A DNA stretch of 64,000 nt from Fontibacterium temperatum. GTDB lineage: Bacteria; Pseudomonadota; Alphaproteobacteria; Pelagibacterales; Pelagibacteraceae. The position numbers were made by a program, and so were the translations under genes. Where the stretch lies: the NCBI GenBank assembly GCA_964203055.1, contig CAXNKS010000002.1, positions 1-64,000 of the forward strand. The letters run 5' to 3'. How positions within the stretch are numbered: the stretch's first letter is position 1; every line of letters begins with the position of its first letter. Below the pieces are notes generated by a model. It did no database searches. It had not been told where the DNA came from and saw only the letters and a program-made list of their open reading frames with translations. Shown here piece after piece: positions 44,830 to 53,794 of the stretch.

Positions 44830-45339
44830 TTAAATCGAACTTTTCCAACTATTAGGATAGTTTTTTTTTAAAATTACTCGATTTAGAATAACTGCATATA
44901 TTATAATTATAACGGAACCAAAAATAATTGGATTTAAAAGAAAAGGGTAAGAAGAAGTACCAAGAATTATAAGAATTGGATTTCCTCCTGCTGGAGGGTG
45001 AGTCACACCAAGTAATATCATTACGAATATTGCAAGACCTACTGCAATTGCAATTTGTAAATATTGATCGATCGGTAAAAATTGTAAAATTAAAATACCA
45101 ACCAATGATGTACTAAAATGGCCGAAAAATATGTTTTTTGGTTGAGAAAAAGGACTTTCAGGATATCCAAAAACTAGCACCATTGTTGCGCCAAAAGATC
45201 CAACAACAAACAAACCATACTGAGTATTTAAGCTTAAAAATGAAAGAGATCCTATGGTAATTCCAGAAAATATAAATGCAAATAAAGCTTGTTTAAAATT
45301 TTTTTTTATTAAATTAAGCATGATTTTTAAAATTATCAT
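44830..45339 (-). CDS. HPP-family integral membrane protein
   Basis: This 169-residue protein has about five membrane segments. The HPP family marks are FVVGSFGATMVLVFGYPESPFSQPKNIFFGH and GVTHPPAGGNP, the latter containing the name-giving His-Pro-Pro. Some plant and cyanobacterial HPP proteins have been linked to nitrite transport, but the substrate here cannot be inferred. Two starts are possible, ATG at 45339 or at 45321. It is monocistronic, between fdh and a divergently placed ABC importer. Confidence 0.78.
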   Translation of the reverse strand: MIILKIMLNLIKKNFKQALFAFIFSGITIGSLSFLSLNTQYGLFVVGSFGATMVLVFGYPESPFSQPKNIFFGHFSTSLVGILILQFLPIDQYLQIAIAVGLAIFVMILLGVTHPPAGGNPILIILGTSSYPFLLNPIIFGSVIIIIYAVILNRVILKKNYPNSWKSSI

Positions 45340-45478
45340 TATAATTTTGAAATTACTCTATTTAAAAAAGTTCCCCCAGAAGTTGAAAATTTTTATTTAT
45401 TTTCTATATATTTAAGCACTGTAATTCAATTTGATATGTAAATATTTAAGTCTAAATTTTATGCATATTTACTAATTG

Positions 45479-45484
45479 TATAAT
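45479..45484 (+). promoter_or_regulatory. Candidate -10 box of the ABC importer operon
   Basis: TATAAT lies 54 bp before the ATG of the binding-protein gene in a 198-bp divergent spacer. The expected -35 position shows only a weak ATTTTA, so activation by a regulator is possible. Everything else in the spacer is AT-rich with no other clear signal. Confidence 0.35.
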
Positions 45485-45522
45485 ATTTTTTTAAAGGATA
45501 ATCTCAAAATTATAAAAAACTA

Positions 45523-45529
45523 AGGGGAG
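45523..45529 (+). promoter_or_regulatory. Strong ribosome binding site of the substrate-binding protein
   Basis: AGGGGAG is placed 8 nt before ATG 45538. Few genes in this window have so complete a Shine-Dalgarno sequence, which fits high-level synthesis of a periplasmic binding protein. Confidence 0.7.
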
Positions 45530-45537
45530 ATTAATTA

Positions 45538-46893
45538 ATGATTATTAAATGTCTTAAGAAAATTACTTCTGCGATAAGCGCAGCAGTTTTCTTCACAACA
45601 TTAATATTGCCGACAAATTTATTTGCGCAAGCAAAAGAGACGCAATATTTTCCAATTCCAAGCAGTCGAGTAGGACCATATTCAGCAATGGGCACAGGAT
45701 ACTACGGTGCACAAATTGATTACATGAATTATGTCAATGCTACTGGCGGTGTAAATGGAGTTATGTTGACATGGCAAGAGTGTGAAACAGAATATAACGC
45801 AGCAAAAACTGTAGAGTGCTATCAAAGACTTATGACAAAAGATGGTCAGAAAATGGTAGTATTCGATACACTAGGAACTCCTGGTGCTTACGCAGTTATA
45901 AATCGTATGGCAGAAGACAAAGTTGTCTTAGCGCAGTACGGATATGGAAGAACAGATGCTGCCGACGGAACAGTTTGGCCTTGGGTGTTTAATGCTGCAA
46001 GTAGTTATTGGTCACAAATCGCAGTTAAACTAAGATGGATGGCTGAACTTGATGGCGGTGGTCCTGAAAAATTAAAAGGTAAAAAAATAGTTCACCTTCA
46101 CATTGATACTGCATACGGACGTGAACCACTTCCAACTATGAGAAGACTTTCTAAAGAATGGGGATTTACATTAGTAGAAATTGCTATTGCTCCTCCAGGA
46201 TTAGAACAACAATCTCAGTGGCTACAAATCAGACAAGAAAAACCTGATTGGGTAACTTTCTGGGGTGCAGGTTCAGGAATGAATTCAACAGCGATGACGA
46301 ATGCTGCTAGAATTAATTTTCCAAGAACAAAAATGATGTACGTTACTTTCGGTGGAGCTGAGGAGGATATGATTCCTGCTGGAGATTCTTCTAACGGAAC
46401 TTACGTTGTTTCAAATGCGCTTCCTGGAAAAAATTATCCTTTAATTAAGAATATTCAGGAAAAAGTTTACAAAGCCGGAAAAGGAAATATGGCTGATCCA
46501 AAACGAGTTGGTACCGCTTATTACAATAGAGGTTTAGGTGCTTCTATTTTGTGGGTTGAAGCATTAAGAAATGCTCAAAAAATGCACAATAAAGTTGGAA
46601 AAGCAGTTACTAGCGAAGAGTTTAGAGCAGGATATGAAGCGATTAACATGACTGAAGCTAGAATGAAAGAACTGGGCATTGAGGGAATGTTAGCTCCATT
46701 TGCTCTTTCTTGTTCACAGCATGAAGGCGCAGGTAAATTTGCTTTAATGCAATGGGACGGCAAGGCTCAAGCTTTCAAGAAAGTTAAGGACTGGACAGGA
46801 CCTAACGATCCAAAAGCTATAAGAACTCAAATTGTAGAATCGGCTGCTAAGTATGCTGAGGAAAACAAAATTACACCTAAAAAGTGTACTTAA
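45538..46893 (+). CDS. LIV/amide-type ABC transporter substrate-binding protein
   Basis: This is a 451-residue periplasmic solute receptor of the Peripla_BP_6 (LivK/AmiC/urea) group. It has a signal peptide (hydrophobic residues about 13-30, cleavage after LFA). A first lobe contains VGPYSAMGTGYYGAQIDYMNYVNATGGVNG and TWQECETEYNAAKTVECYQRL. The second lobe follows with HIDTAYGREPLPTM and TFGGAEEDM. The ligand cannot be named; branched-chain amino acids, urea, amides and aromatic acids are all bound by relatives. A strong RBS precedes it and a hairpin separates it from the ATPase genes. Confidence 0.88.
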   Translation: MIIKCLKKITSAISAAVFFTTLILPTNLFAQAKETQYFPIPSSRVGPYSAMGTGYYGAQIDYMNYVNATGGVNGVMLTWQECETEYNAAKTVECYQRLMTKDGQKMVVFDTLGTPGAYAVINRMAEDKVVLAQYGYGRTDAADGTVWPWVFNAASSYWSQIAVKLRWMAELDGGGPEKLKGKKIVHLHIDTAYGREPLPTMRRLSKEWGFTLVEIAIAPPGLEQQSQWLQIRQEKPDWVTFWGAGSGMNSTAMTNAARINFPRTKMMYVTFGGAEEDMIPAGDSSNGTYVVSNALPGKNYPLIKNIQEKVYKAGKGNMADPKRVGTAYYNRGLGASILWVEALRNAQKMHNKVGKAVTSEEFRAGYEAINMTEARMKELGIEGMLAPFALSCSQHEGAGKFALMQWDGKAQAFKKVKDWTGPNDPKAIRTQIVESAAKYAEENKITPKKCT

Positions 46894-46918
46894 ACCTTTA
46901 ATTAACAAGTTTAATTTA

Positions 46919-46962
46919 GGGAGTTTAAACTATTTTGAATAATTAAATTAGTTTAAACTTCC
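46919..46962 (+). terminator. Hairpin between binding-protein gene and transporter genes
   Basis: GGGAGTTTAAACTA (46919-46932) pairs over 14 positions (one G-T) with TAGTTTAAACTTCC (46949-46962) around a 16-nt loop, followed by TATTTTAATA. It probably acts as a leaky terminator or a 3' end protector, giving more binding protein than ATPase and permease. Confidence 0.6.
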
Positions 46963-47008
46963 TATTTTAATATCTAAGTTACGCAATAAAAAATTATATA
47001 GAGTTTTA

Positions 47009-47831
47009 ATGGGGTTAGATTCTAAAAATATATTAGAAGTTAAGAACATAGAGGTAGTCTATGACAATGTCATTTTAGCCCTTCATAATGTTTCTCTTAT
47101 TGTACCGCGAGGAAAAATTGTAGCTCTACTAGGAGCCAACGGCGCAGGAAAAAGTACAACTTTAAAATCAATATCAACTATGCTTGCTTCTGAAAGAGGC
47201 AAAGTTACAAAAGGTTCAATTAATTACGAGGGCAACGAAATTAAAAATCAAACACCTTCAGAAATGGTTGGGTTTGGAATGGTGCAGGTTCTCGAAGGTA
47301 GAAGGTGTTTTGGCCATTTAACAGTTAGTCGAAGAAAATATTATTGCAGGAGCATATTCAAGAAAATTATCAAGAGGTGATTTAAATCAAGAGCTTGAAA
47401 AAATTTATAGTTATTTCAAAAGACTCAAAGAAAGAAGAAAAAGCCAAGCAGGATTTACATCGGGTGGTGAACAACAAATGGTAGCCGTTGCAAGAGCAAT
47501 GATGACAAAACCAAAAATGCTTTTGTTAGATGAGCCTTCTATGGGTTTGGCACCTCAATTAGTCGCAGAAATATTTAATATAGTAAAAATGTTAAATGAA
47601 AAAGAAGGAGTTAGTATTTTATTAGCTGAACAAAATACAAATATCGCTCTTAGAAATTCTGACTATGGATATATCATTGAAACAGGAAACGTAATGTTAG
47701 AAGGACCAGCAAAAAGTTTATTAGGTGATGATAAAGTAAAAGAATTGTATTTAGGAATTTCAAAAGGGAAAAGATTAAATTTCAGAGACGCAATTAAGGA
47801 TAACGAAAAAAAAATAAATAGATCTAATTAA
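47009..47831 (+). pseudogene. livF: ABC transporter ATPase LivF-type, single frameshift
   Basis: This is the second ATPase of a LIV-type importer. The 5' part has Walker A GANGAGKST and ends in frame with GRRCFGHLTV. A +1 shift near 47327-47331 follows. The second frame continues EENIIAGAYSRKLSRGD, the signature SGGEQQM, Walker B LLLDEPSMGLAP and LLAEQNTNIALRN, through 47831. The combined product of about 273 residues fits LivF with a C-terminal extension. Neighbouring genes are intact, so a sequence error is likely. The insertion adds four bases, or one plus an extra codon, before EEN. Confidence 0.85.
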
Positions 47832-47839
47832 GAAAAATT

Positions 47840-48637
47840 ATGACTCAAGGTAGAAAATTTAAAATTGGAAAATCTATTTTAGAAGTAAAAAATATTTCTC
47901 TAAGTTTTGGTGGCGTTAAAGCTATTACCGATATTTCTTTTGACGTTTTTGAGCATGAAATAAGAGCGCTTATTGGACCAAATGGTGCTGGAAAAAGCTC
48001 ATTACTTAACTGTATTAATGGAATTTATAAACCTCAAGAAGGACAAATATTATTTAAAGGCGAAGTTTTGCATAAAATTACTCCAAATATTATTGCTCAA
48101 AAAGGAATTTCTAGAACCTTTCAAAACCTTGCTCTTTTTAAAAGAATGTCAGTGCTAGATAATATTTTAGTGGGTAGAAAACTACATTCAAAAGCTAATT
48201 TCTTTGAAGTGGCACTTCAGCTTCCAAGAGCAACAAGAGAAGAAAAGCAAAATAGAGAAAAATGTGAAGAAATTATTAAATTCTTAGAAATTGAAAATAT
48301 TAAAAATACACCTGTTGGCAAACTTCCTTATGGACTTCAAAAAAAAGTTGAATTAGGACGAGCGCTAGCAACAGAAGCTAATATATTGTTATTAGATGAG
48401 CCAATGGCTGGGATGAATGTTGAAGAAAAAAGAGATATGTGCAGATTTATTTTAAAAGTTAATGATGAGCTTGGAACAACTATAGTTTTAATTGAACATG
48501 ATATGGGTGTGGTAATGGATATTTCTGATAGAGTTGTGGTTCTTGACTATGGAAAAATTATTGGTGATGATGTGCCAGATAAAGTTAGATCTAACCAAAA
48601 AGTTATTGATGCTTATTTAGGAGTTGCCCATGCCTGA
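47840..48637 (+). CDS. livG: ABC transporter ATPase LivG-type
   Basis: This is the first ATPase of the importer. It has LSFGGVKAITDISFDV, Walker A GPNGAGKSSL (about residues 44-53), the Q-loop region ISRTFQNLALFKRM, the signature LPYGLQKKVELGRALA and Walker B LLLDEPMAGMN. IEHDMGVVMDISDRVVVLDYG closes it, typical of LivG. The signature sequence is PYGLQKKVELGRA rather than LSGGQ, as is common in this subfamily. The length is 265. It overlaps the permease gene by 8 bp. Confidence 0.93.
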   Translation: MTQGRKFKIGKSILEVKNISLSFGGVKAITDISFDVFEHEIRALIGPNGAGKSSLLNCINGIYKPQEGQILFKGEVLHKITPNIIAQKGISRTFQNLALFKRMSVLDNILVGRKLHSKANFFEVALQLPRATREEKQNREKCEEIIKFLEIENIKNTPVGKLPYGLQKKVELGRALATEANILLLDEPMAGMNVEEKRDMCRFILKVNDELGTTIVLIEHDMGVVMDISDRVVVLDYGKIIGDDVPDKVRSNQKVIDAYLGVAHA

Positions 48638-49535
48638 TTCAGTTTTATTCTTTTTTGAAGTTCTTGTTGGCGGATTGTTATCAGGAACAATGTATTCGTT
48701 AGTAGCGCTTGGTTTTGTTCTTATTTACAAAGCATCTTCAACTTTTAATTTTGCACAAGGTGCCATGGTGTTTTTTGCCGTACTTTCATTTTGTGGATTT
48801 ATGGAATACGGAATGCCTTTCGGAGTTGCTTTTTTTGCAGTTGTTCTTCTAATGATATTGGTTGGATTATTGACTGAAAGATTAGTGCTTCGTCCATTAA
48901 TGAACCAAAGTGAAGATACAGTTCTAATGGCAACCATTGGTCTTGGATTTGTTCTTGAAGGACTTGCTCAGGCAAAATGGGGTGTTGAGGTTAGAAAACT
49001 AAGTCTTGGAATTGGAGACTTTCCCATCCCGTGGATTGCAGATAATTTAAAATTATTTATTAGCGCGCTTGATCTAACAGCAGGTTTAGTTGCTTTCGGT
49101 ATGATTGCTCTTCTTACTCTTTTATTCAAGTATACAAAAATTGGACTTGGATTAAGAGCAGTTGCAGATGACCCCGGAGCTGCAAGCTCTATCGGAATTC
49201 CTTTAAAGCACATCATGCTATTAGTTTGGTCTGCAGCAGGAGTAGTTGCTTTAGTTGCTGGAATGATGTGGGGCGCAAGAGCAGGTGTTCAATTTGCTCT
49301 TATTGAATTAGCATTAAAAGCCTTACCAGTTCTAATTATTGGAGGATTTTCATCAATTCCTGGAGCAATTGTTGGTGGTTTACTTGTTGGCGCTGTTGAA
49401 AAAATTTTAGAAGTTTATATCGGACCTTACTTTAAAGGCGGTATCGAAGCTTGGGCTCCATACATGTTATCAATATTATTTTTACTCTATAGACCAGAAG
49501 GTTTATTTGGAGAAAAAATAATTAGGAGAGTTTAA
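48630..49535 (+). CDS. livH: ABC transporter permease LivH-type
   Basis: This 301-residue inner-membrane permease has about eight helices. LLSGTMYSLVALGFVLIYKASSTFNFAQGAMV at the start is the LivH hallmark, and GLRAVADDPGAASSIGIPLKHIML is the cytoplasmic loop that contacts the ATPases. GGFSSIPGAIVGGLLVGAVEK follows. I choose ATG 48630 within the livG end; a TTG at 48624 is also in frame. LivM starts 3 bp after its stop. Confidence 0.92.
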   Translation: MPDSVLFFFEVLVGGLLSGTMYSLVALGFVLIYKASSTFNFAQGAMVFFAVLSFCGFMEYGMPFGVAFFAVVLLMILVGLLTERLVLRPLMNQSEDTVLMATIGLGFVLEGLAQAKWGVEVRKLSLGIGDFPIPWIADNLKLFISALDLTAGLVAFGMIALLTLLFKYTKIGLGLRAVADDPGAASSIGIPLKHIMLLVWSAAGVVALVAGMMWGARAGVQFALIELALKALPVLIIGGFSSIPGAIVGGLLVGAVEKILEVYIGPYFKGGIEAWAPYMLSILFLLYRPEGLFGEKIIRRV

Positions 49536-49538
49536 TTT

Positions 49539-50567
49539 ATGAAACCTGTTTTTATGAGATATACAAAAGCTGACATTATAAATTTTGTCGTTTTGCTAGT
49601 GATAGGTTTTCTAATAATCCCAAATGTTATCACAAGTGATTATTGGTACACTTCTATTTTAATACCTTGGCTATGTTTAACCCTTGCGGCCTTGGGTCAA
49701 AATATTGTGATGGGATATACCGGACAATTATCTTTAGGTGCGGCAGGCTTCATGTGTGCAGGAGCGTACGCCTGTTACAATATGATGCTTCGAATACCCG
49801 ATATGCCTTTCTTAGGAGCGTTAGTTTTATCAGGATTAATTGCAGCATGTCTTGGACTTATATTCGGATTGCCAAGTCTTAGAATTAGAGGAATTTATTT
49901 AATGGTTGCAACTTTAGCATCACAATTTTTTATTGTTTGGGTTATAGATAAATTTGGTTGGTTTAAGAATTATGACGTTTCTGGATCAACAACTTTTCAA
50001 AAAATATATATAAATGGAGTAGCCTTTACTAATGGATATATGATGTATCTTTTAGTAGCAGTAATTGTGACCGTAATAACCTTACTTGCAATTAACATGG
50101 CTCGAGGAGCTACTGGTAGAAACTGGATGGCGGTTAGAGATATGGATATAGCCGCAGAGTCTATGGGTGTTTCTCTTTTAAAAACGAAGTTACAAGCTTT
50201 TGCAATTAATGCTTTTTTATGCGGAATAGCAGGAGCTCTTTATACTTATACATATTTAAAAAGCGTTGAACCGTTTGCTGCCTTTAATATCAGTCTATCT
50301 TTTAAAATTATGTTCATGGCGATCATTGGAGGACTTGGAACAATTTCTGGCGCATTTATAGGAGCAGCATTTATTTTACTTTTCCCAGTTGTGCTAAATG
50401 CTCTTGGAAATAACGTATTTCATGGCATGATTGATGCAACAATCATAAGTTCCATTGAGCAAGTCGTATTTGGTGGGTTAATTATAACATTAATGATTTT
50501 TGAGCCGCTTGGATTTGCAAAATTATGGGAAACATTAAAACAAAAAGTAATAAGAACAAAATCTTAA
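49539..50567 (+). CDS. livM: ABC transporter permease LivM-type
   Basis: This is the second permease subunit, 342 residues with about nine helices. LGQNIVMGYTGQLSLGAAGFMCAGAYACYNM is the LivM signature, and RDMDIAAESMGVSLLKTKLQAFAINAFLCGIAGALY is the coupling region. MAIIGGLGTISGAFIGAAFILLFP follows. It is the last core gene of the transporter and overlaps a small membrane-protein ORF by 43 bp. Confidence 0.93.
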   Translation: MKPVFMRYTKADIINFVVLLVIGFLIIPNVITSDYWYTSILIPWLCLTLAALGQNIVMGYTGQLSLGAAGFMCAGAYACYNMMLRIPDMPFLGALVLSGLIAACLGLIFGLPSLRIRGIYLMVATLASQFFIVWVIDKFGWFKNYDVSGSTTFQKIYINGVAFTNGYMMYLLVAVIVTVITLLAINMARGATGRNWMAVRDMDIAAESMGVSLLKTKLQAFAINAFLCGIAGALYTYTYLKSVEPFAAFNISLSFKIMFMAIIGGLGTISGAFIGAAFILLFPVVLNALGNNVFHGMIDATIISSIEQVVFGGLIITLMIFEPLGFAKLWETLKQKVIRTKS

Positions 50568-50836
50568 TTTATTTTATTACAGCAATCGTAATCACAGCTA
50601 TTATTTTAATAATAATATTTTTTGCAACACGCAAATCTGCATTAGAAAAATGTGCGGACGTAGGATTTATTTACATTTGGGGCGAGCAGAATAAAGCTTA
50701 TATAAGCAAGACTTTTAAGGAAAAAATGAGTGATACTAAGAATTTTAAAGATTTTCCTTATACAAAACTATTTGGAATTTGCGATCAAAGCCAACAACAG
50801 TACCCAGAAAAGTTTAAAGAAAAATGGGGAAAATAG
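50525..50836 (+). CDS. Small single-span membrane protein of unknown function
   Basis: I do not recognise this 103-residue protein. A basic N-terminus (MGNIKTKSNKNK) leads into one membrane helix (about residues 13-33). A 70-residue probably periplasmic domain with two cysteines and a KCADVGFIYIWGEQNKAYISK segment follows. The only plausible start lies 43 bp inside livM in another frame, and the stop is 4 bp from the convergent fhs end. It may be an accessory to the importer. The overlap lowers certainty that the first ATG is used, but the frame beyond livM is coding-like. Confidence 0.6.
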   Translation: MGNIKTKSNKNKILIYFITAIVITAIILIIIFFATRKSALEKCADVGFIYIWGEQNKAYISKTFKEKMSDTKNFKDFPYTKLFGICDQSQQQYPEKFKEKWGK

Positions 50837-50839
50837 TTT

Positions 50840-52519
50840 TTAAGATAAACCTATAATTTTTCCGTTTACATAATTAATTTTTTCTGCGGAGGGCACTTTA
50901 GGCAATCCAGGCATTGTCATAATACTTCCGCAGATTATCACAACAAACTCTGCACCTGCAGACAGGCGAATTTCACGAATTACAATACTGTGATTTGATG
51001 GAGCTCCACGTAATTTTGGATCTATAGAAAAAGAACTTTGTGTTTTTGCAACACAAATAGGAAAGTGTCCATAACCAGTTTTTTGTAAATTTTCAATTTG
51101 TGCCTTAACTTTATCATCCATAGTTACTTCACTTGCTCGATAAATTTTCTTTGCAATTTTATTAATTTTTTCAATTAATGTGTCATTTTCTTCATACACA
51201 TACTGCATTTTTTGATTAGAATTCTCACACAGTTCAACAACTGTTTTTGCAAGATCTACAGCGCCTTTGCCACCATCGCTCCAGTGGGAAGAAAGTATAG
51301 TTTTTACATTAAGTTTTTTCATTCTTTGTAAAATTAATTCTATTTCAGCTGGAGTATCGCTTGTAAATTTATTTATAGCTACAACGCAAGGTAAATTAAA
51401 AACTTTTGTCATATTTTCAACATGACGTTCTAAATTAACAAGTCCTTTATCAAGAGCTGAAATGTCTTCCTGTGTTAAATTAGATAGCTCAGCTCCACCG
51501 TGATATTTTATTGCTCTGACGGTTGCAACTATTACAGTTGCTGAAGGATGAATTCCAGATTTTCTACATTTAATATCTATAAATTTTTCAGCACCAAGGT
51601 CAGCGCCAAAGCCAGCTTCAGTAACAACATAGTCTGCAAGTTTTAATGCAGTTTTTGTAGCAAGTACTGAATTGCAACCATGCGCAATATTTGCAAAGGG
51701 TCCTCCATGAACAAAGGCTGGATTATTTTCTAACGTTTGTACTAAATTTGGAGCTAATGCATCTTTTAAAAGTGCAGTCATTGCACCAACTGCCTTTAAA
51801 TCTTTTGCAAGAATGGGTTGATTTTTATTATTATAAGCTACAACAATTTGACCGATACGTTTTTTTAAATCTTCAATAGAAGTTGAAAGGCAAAAGATTG
51901 CCATGATCTCAGATGCAGCAACAATGTCAAAGCCACCTTCGCGTGGAAAACCCTCTTTTTTTTCATTCACTCCTAAAGTAATTTTACGAATAGCACGGTC
52001 ATTCATATCTACCGTGCGTCTCCATTGAATAGTTTTGATATCAATTCCTAATTCATTGCCGTGATAAATGTGGTTATCTAACATCGCTGCAAGAAGGTTG
52101 TGTGCTGCTGCAATTGCTGCAAAATCTCCAGTAAAATGAAGATTAATATCCTCCATAGGAACTATTTGAGCATATCCTCCTCCTGTTGCGCCACCTTTCA
52201 TTCCAAACACAGGACCTAATGAAGGTTCACGCAAACAAATCATAGTTTTTTTTCCTATTAAATTTAAGGCATCGCCTAATCCAACGGTGGTCGTAGTTTT
52301 ACCCTCGCCCGCAGGAGTTGGACTAATAGCGGTCACTAGAATTAATTTTCCGTCTTTTTTATTTTTGAGTTTATCTAAACAAGATAATGAAACTTTTGCT
52401 TTATAGCGGCCATAAGCCTCAATTTCATCCTCTGAGATTCCTAAACGATCTTTAGCAACGTCTGATATTTTTCTTAGTTTTGCTTTTTCAGCTATTTCAA
52501 TATCGTTTAACATAATCAA
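50840..52519 (-). CDS. fhs: Formate-tetrahydrofolate ligase
   Basis: Fhs activates formate to 10-formyl-THF with ATP, feeding C1 units to purines and methionyl initiation. The P-loop region TPAGEGKTTTTVGLGDAL (near 72-89) and GGGYAQIVPMEDINLHFTGD are signatures. The length is 559. It ends 4 bp from the small membrane-protein gene and is divergent from pntAA. With the nearby formate dehydrogenase it marks two competing fates of formate: assimilation and oxidation. Confidence 0.97.
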   Translation of the reverse strand: MIMLNDIEIAEKAKLRKISDVAKDRLGISEDEIEAYGRYKAKVSLSCLDKLKNKKDGKLILVTAISPTPAGEGKTTTTVGLGDALNLIGKKTMICLREPSLGPVFGMKGGATGGGYAQIVPMEDINLHFTGDFAAIAAAHNLLAAMLDNHIYHGNELGIDIKTIQWRRTVDMNDRAIRKITLGVNEKKEGFPREGGFDIVAASEIMAIFCLSTSIEDLKKRIGQIVVAYNNKNQPILAKDLKAVGAMTALLKDALAPNLVQTLENNPAFVHGGPFANIAHGCNSVLATKTALKLADYVVTEAGFGADLGAEKFIDIKCRKSGIHPSATVIVATVRAIKYHGGAELSNLTQEDISALDKGLVNLERHVENMTKVFNLPCVVAINKFTSDTPAEIELILQRMKKLNVKTILSSHWSDGGKGAVDLAKTVVELCENSNQKMQYVYEENDTLIEKINKIAKKIYRASEVTMDDKVKAQIENLQKTGYGHFPICVAKTQSSFSIDPKLRGAPSNHSIVIREIRLSAGAEFVVIICGSIMTMPGLPKVPSAEKINYVNGKIIGLS

Positions 52520-52580
52520 TTTTGTTCATTCTTTTATAAATTAGATCTAAATAATGTATACCCATTAAAATTTCATAAAA

Positions 52581-52604
52581 AAACAATCATTGCGTGTATT
52601 GTTT
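52581..52604. other. Inverted repeat in the fhs-pntAA divergent spacer
   Basis: AAACAAT (52581-52587) and ATTGTTT (52598-52604) are separated by 10 bases, flanked by an A-run on one side and T-run on the other. Since both neighbours are transcribed away from it, this may be an operator rather than a terminator. Nothing else distinct is seen in the 177-bp spacer. Confidence 0.35.
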
Positions 52605-52696
52605 TTCTTTATCTATTGTTTGTAATTTTAATTTGATAATAAAACTCTTCAATAATTTTATAATAAATTTTTACTTTTAAAAATAAGATAAACAAA

Positions 52697-53794
52697 ATGA
52701 TATTAGGGTCAGTTAACGACAGTGATATAGTTGAAAAGAGAATACCAATCTCTCCAGACACAATTAAAAAATATATTGCTAGTGGATTTTCTGTCCAAGT
52801 TGAAAAAGATTTTGGTAAAAACTCAAATATACAAGATGTTGAGTTGCAAAATTTAGGTGCAAAAGTCCTAAATAAAGAAGAGATATACAAAACTTCAGAT
52901 ATACTGATAAAAATTAATTGTCCAAGTGACTCTGAAATTTCACTCATAAAAGATGGAGCAGTGCTAATTGGAAGTTTTTTTCCTCATTTAAATAAAGATA
53001 AAATAAATAAACTTTTAAAAAAAAATATTAAAATATTTTCTTTGGAATTGCTTCCAAGAATTACTAGGGCACAATCAATGGATATCTTGTCATCTCAAGC
53101 TAATTTAGCTGGATATAAAGCTGTTATAGATTCTGTTTATGAATTTAATAGAGCGGTACCTATGATGATGACCGCAGCAGGCACCATTACACCTGCTAAA
53201 TTTTTTATTATAGGTGCAGGGGTTGCGGGATTGCAGGCTATAGCCACTGCAAAAAGGTTGGGAGGAGTAGTCTCTGCAACGGATGTAAGATCTGCTTCAA
53301 AAGAACAAGTTGAAAGTTTAGGTGGAAAATTCGTATTTGTTGAGAGTGCAAAAAATTTAGAAACTAGCGGCGGTTATGCAAAAGAATTAGATCAAGATGA
53401 AAAAAAGAAACAGGAAGAATTACTTAAAACTACAATTAAAACCCAAGATATTGTTATTTGCACAGCTTTAATACCTGGAAAAAAAGCACCAAGAATTGTG
53501 AGCGAAGAGATGGTTAAGTCGATGAAGAGTGGCTCTGTTATTTGCGATTTAGCTGTTGAGCAAGGGGGTAATTCTGCATTTTCAGAGCCTGGTAAAGTCA
53601 ATGTTGTTAACGGAGTAAAAATTATTGGATATAAAAATTTCCCTGGAAGAATTTCAGAGAGCGCATCTACTTTATTTGCCAAAAATATTTTAAACTTTTT
53701 AGAAATTATTTATGACAAAGTTGGAAAAAAATTAAAGATAGATGAAAATGACGAAATTATTAAAGCAGTTTATATCAACAAAGAGATTAACTAA
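52697..53794 (+). CDS. pntAA: NAD(P) transhydrogenase subunit alpha part 1
   Basis: This is the soluble NAD(H)-binding domain I of the proton-pumping transhydrogenase, which makes NADPH from NADH. It resembles alanine dehydrogenase: EKRIPISPDTIKKY, LLPRITRAQSMDILSSQANLAGYKAV and the Rossmann fold FFIIGAGVAGLQAIATAKRLG. The RQD-type loop and a VICDLAVEQGGN stretch follow. At 365 residues it is a separate polypeptide, the three-subunit form known from Rhodospirillum. One base is shared with pntAB. Confidence 0.95.
   Translation: MILGSVNDSDIVEKRIPISPDTIKKYIASGFSVQVEKDFGKNSNIQDVELQNLGAKVLNKEEIYKTSDILIKINCPSDSEISLIKDGAVLIGSFFPHLNKDKINKLLKKNIKIFSLELLPRITRAQSMDILSSQANLAGYKAVIDSVYEFNRAVPMMMTAAGTITPAKFFIIGAGVAGLQAIATAKRLGGVVSATDVRSASKEQVESLGGKFVFVESAKNLETSGGYAKELDQDEKKKQEELLKTTIKTQDIVICTALIPGKKAPRIVSEEMVKSMKSGSVICDLAVEQGGNSAFSEPGKVNVVNGVKIIGYKNFPGRISESASTLFAKNILNFLEIIYDKVGKKLKIDENDEIIKAVYINKEIN

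Noticed and set aside
52609..52947. Minus-strand frame overlapping the pntAA start
   Set aside because: It runs antisense into the conserved N-terminus of PntAA and has low-complexity sequence.
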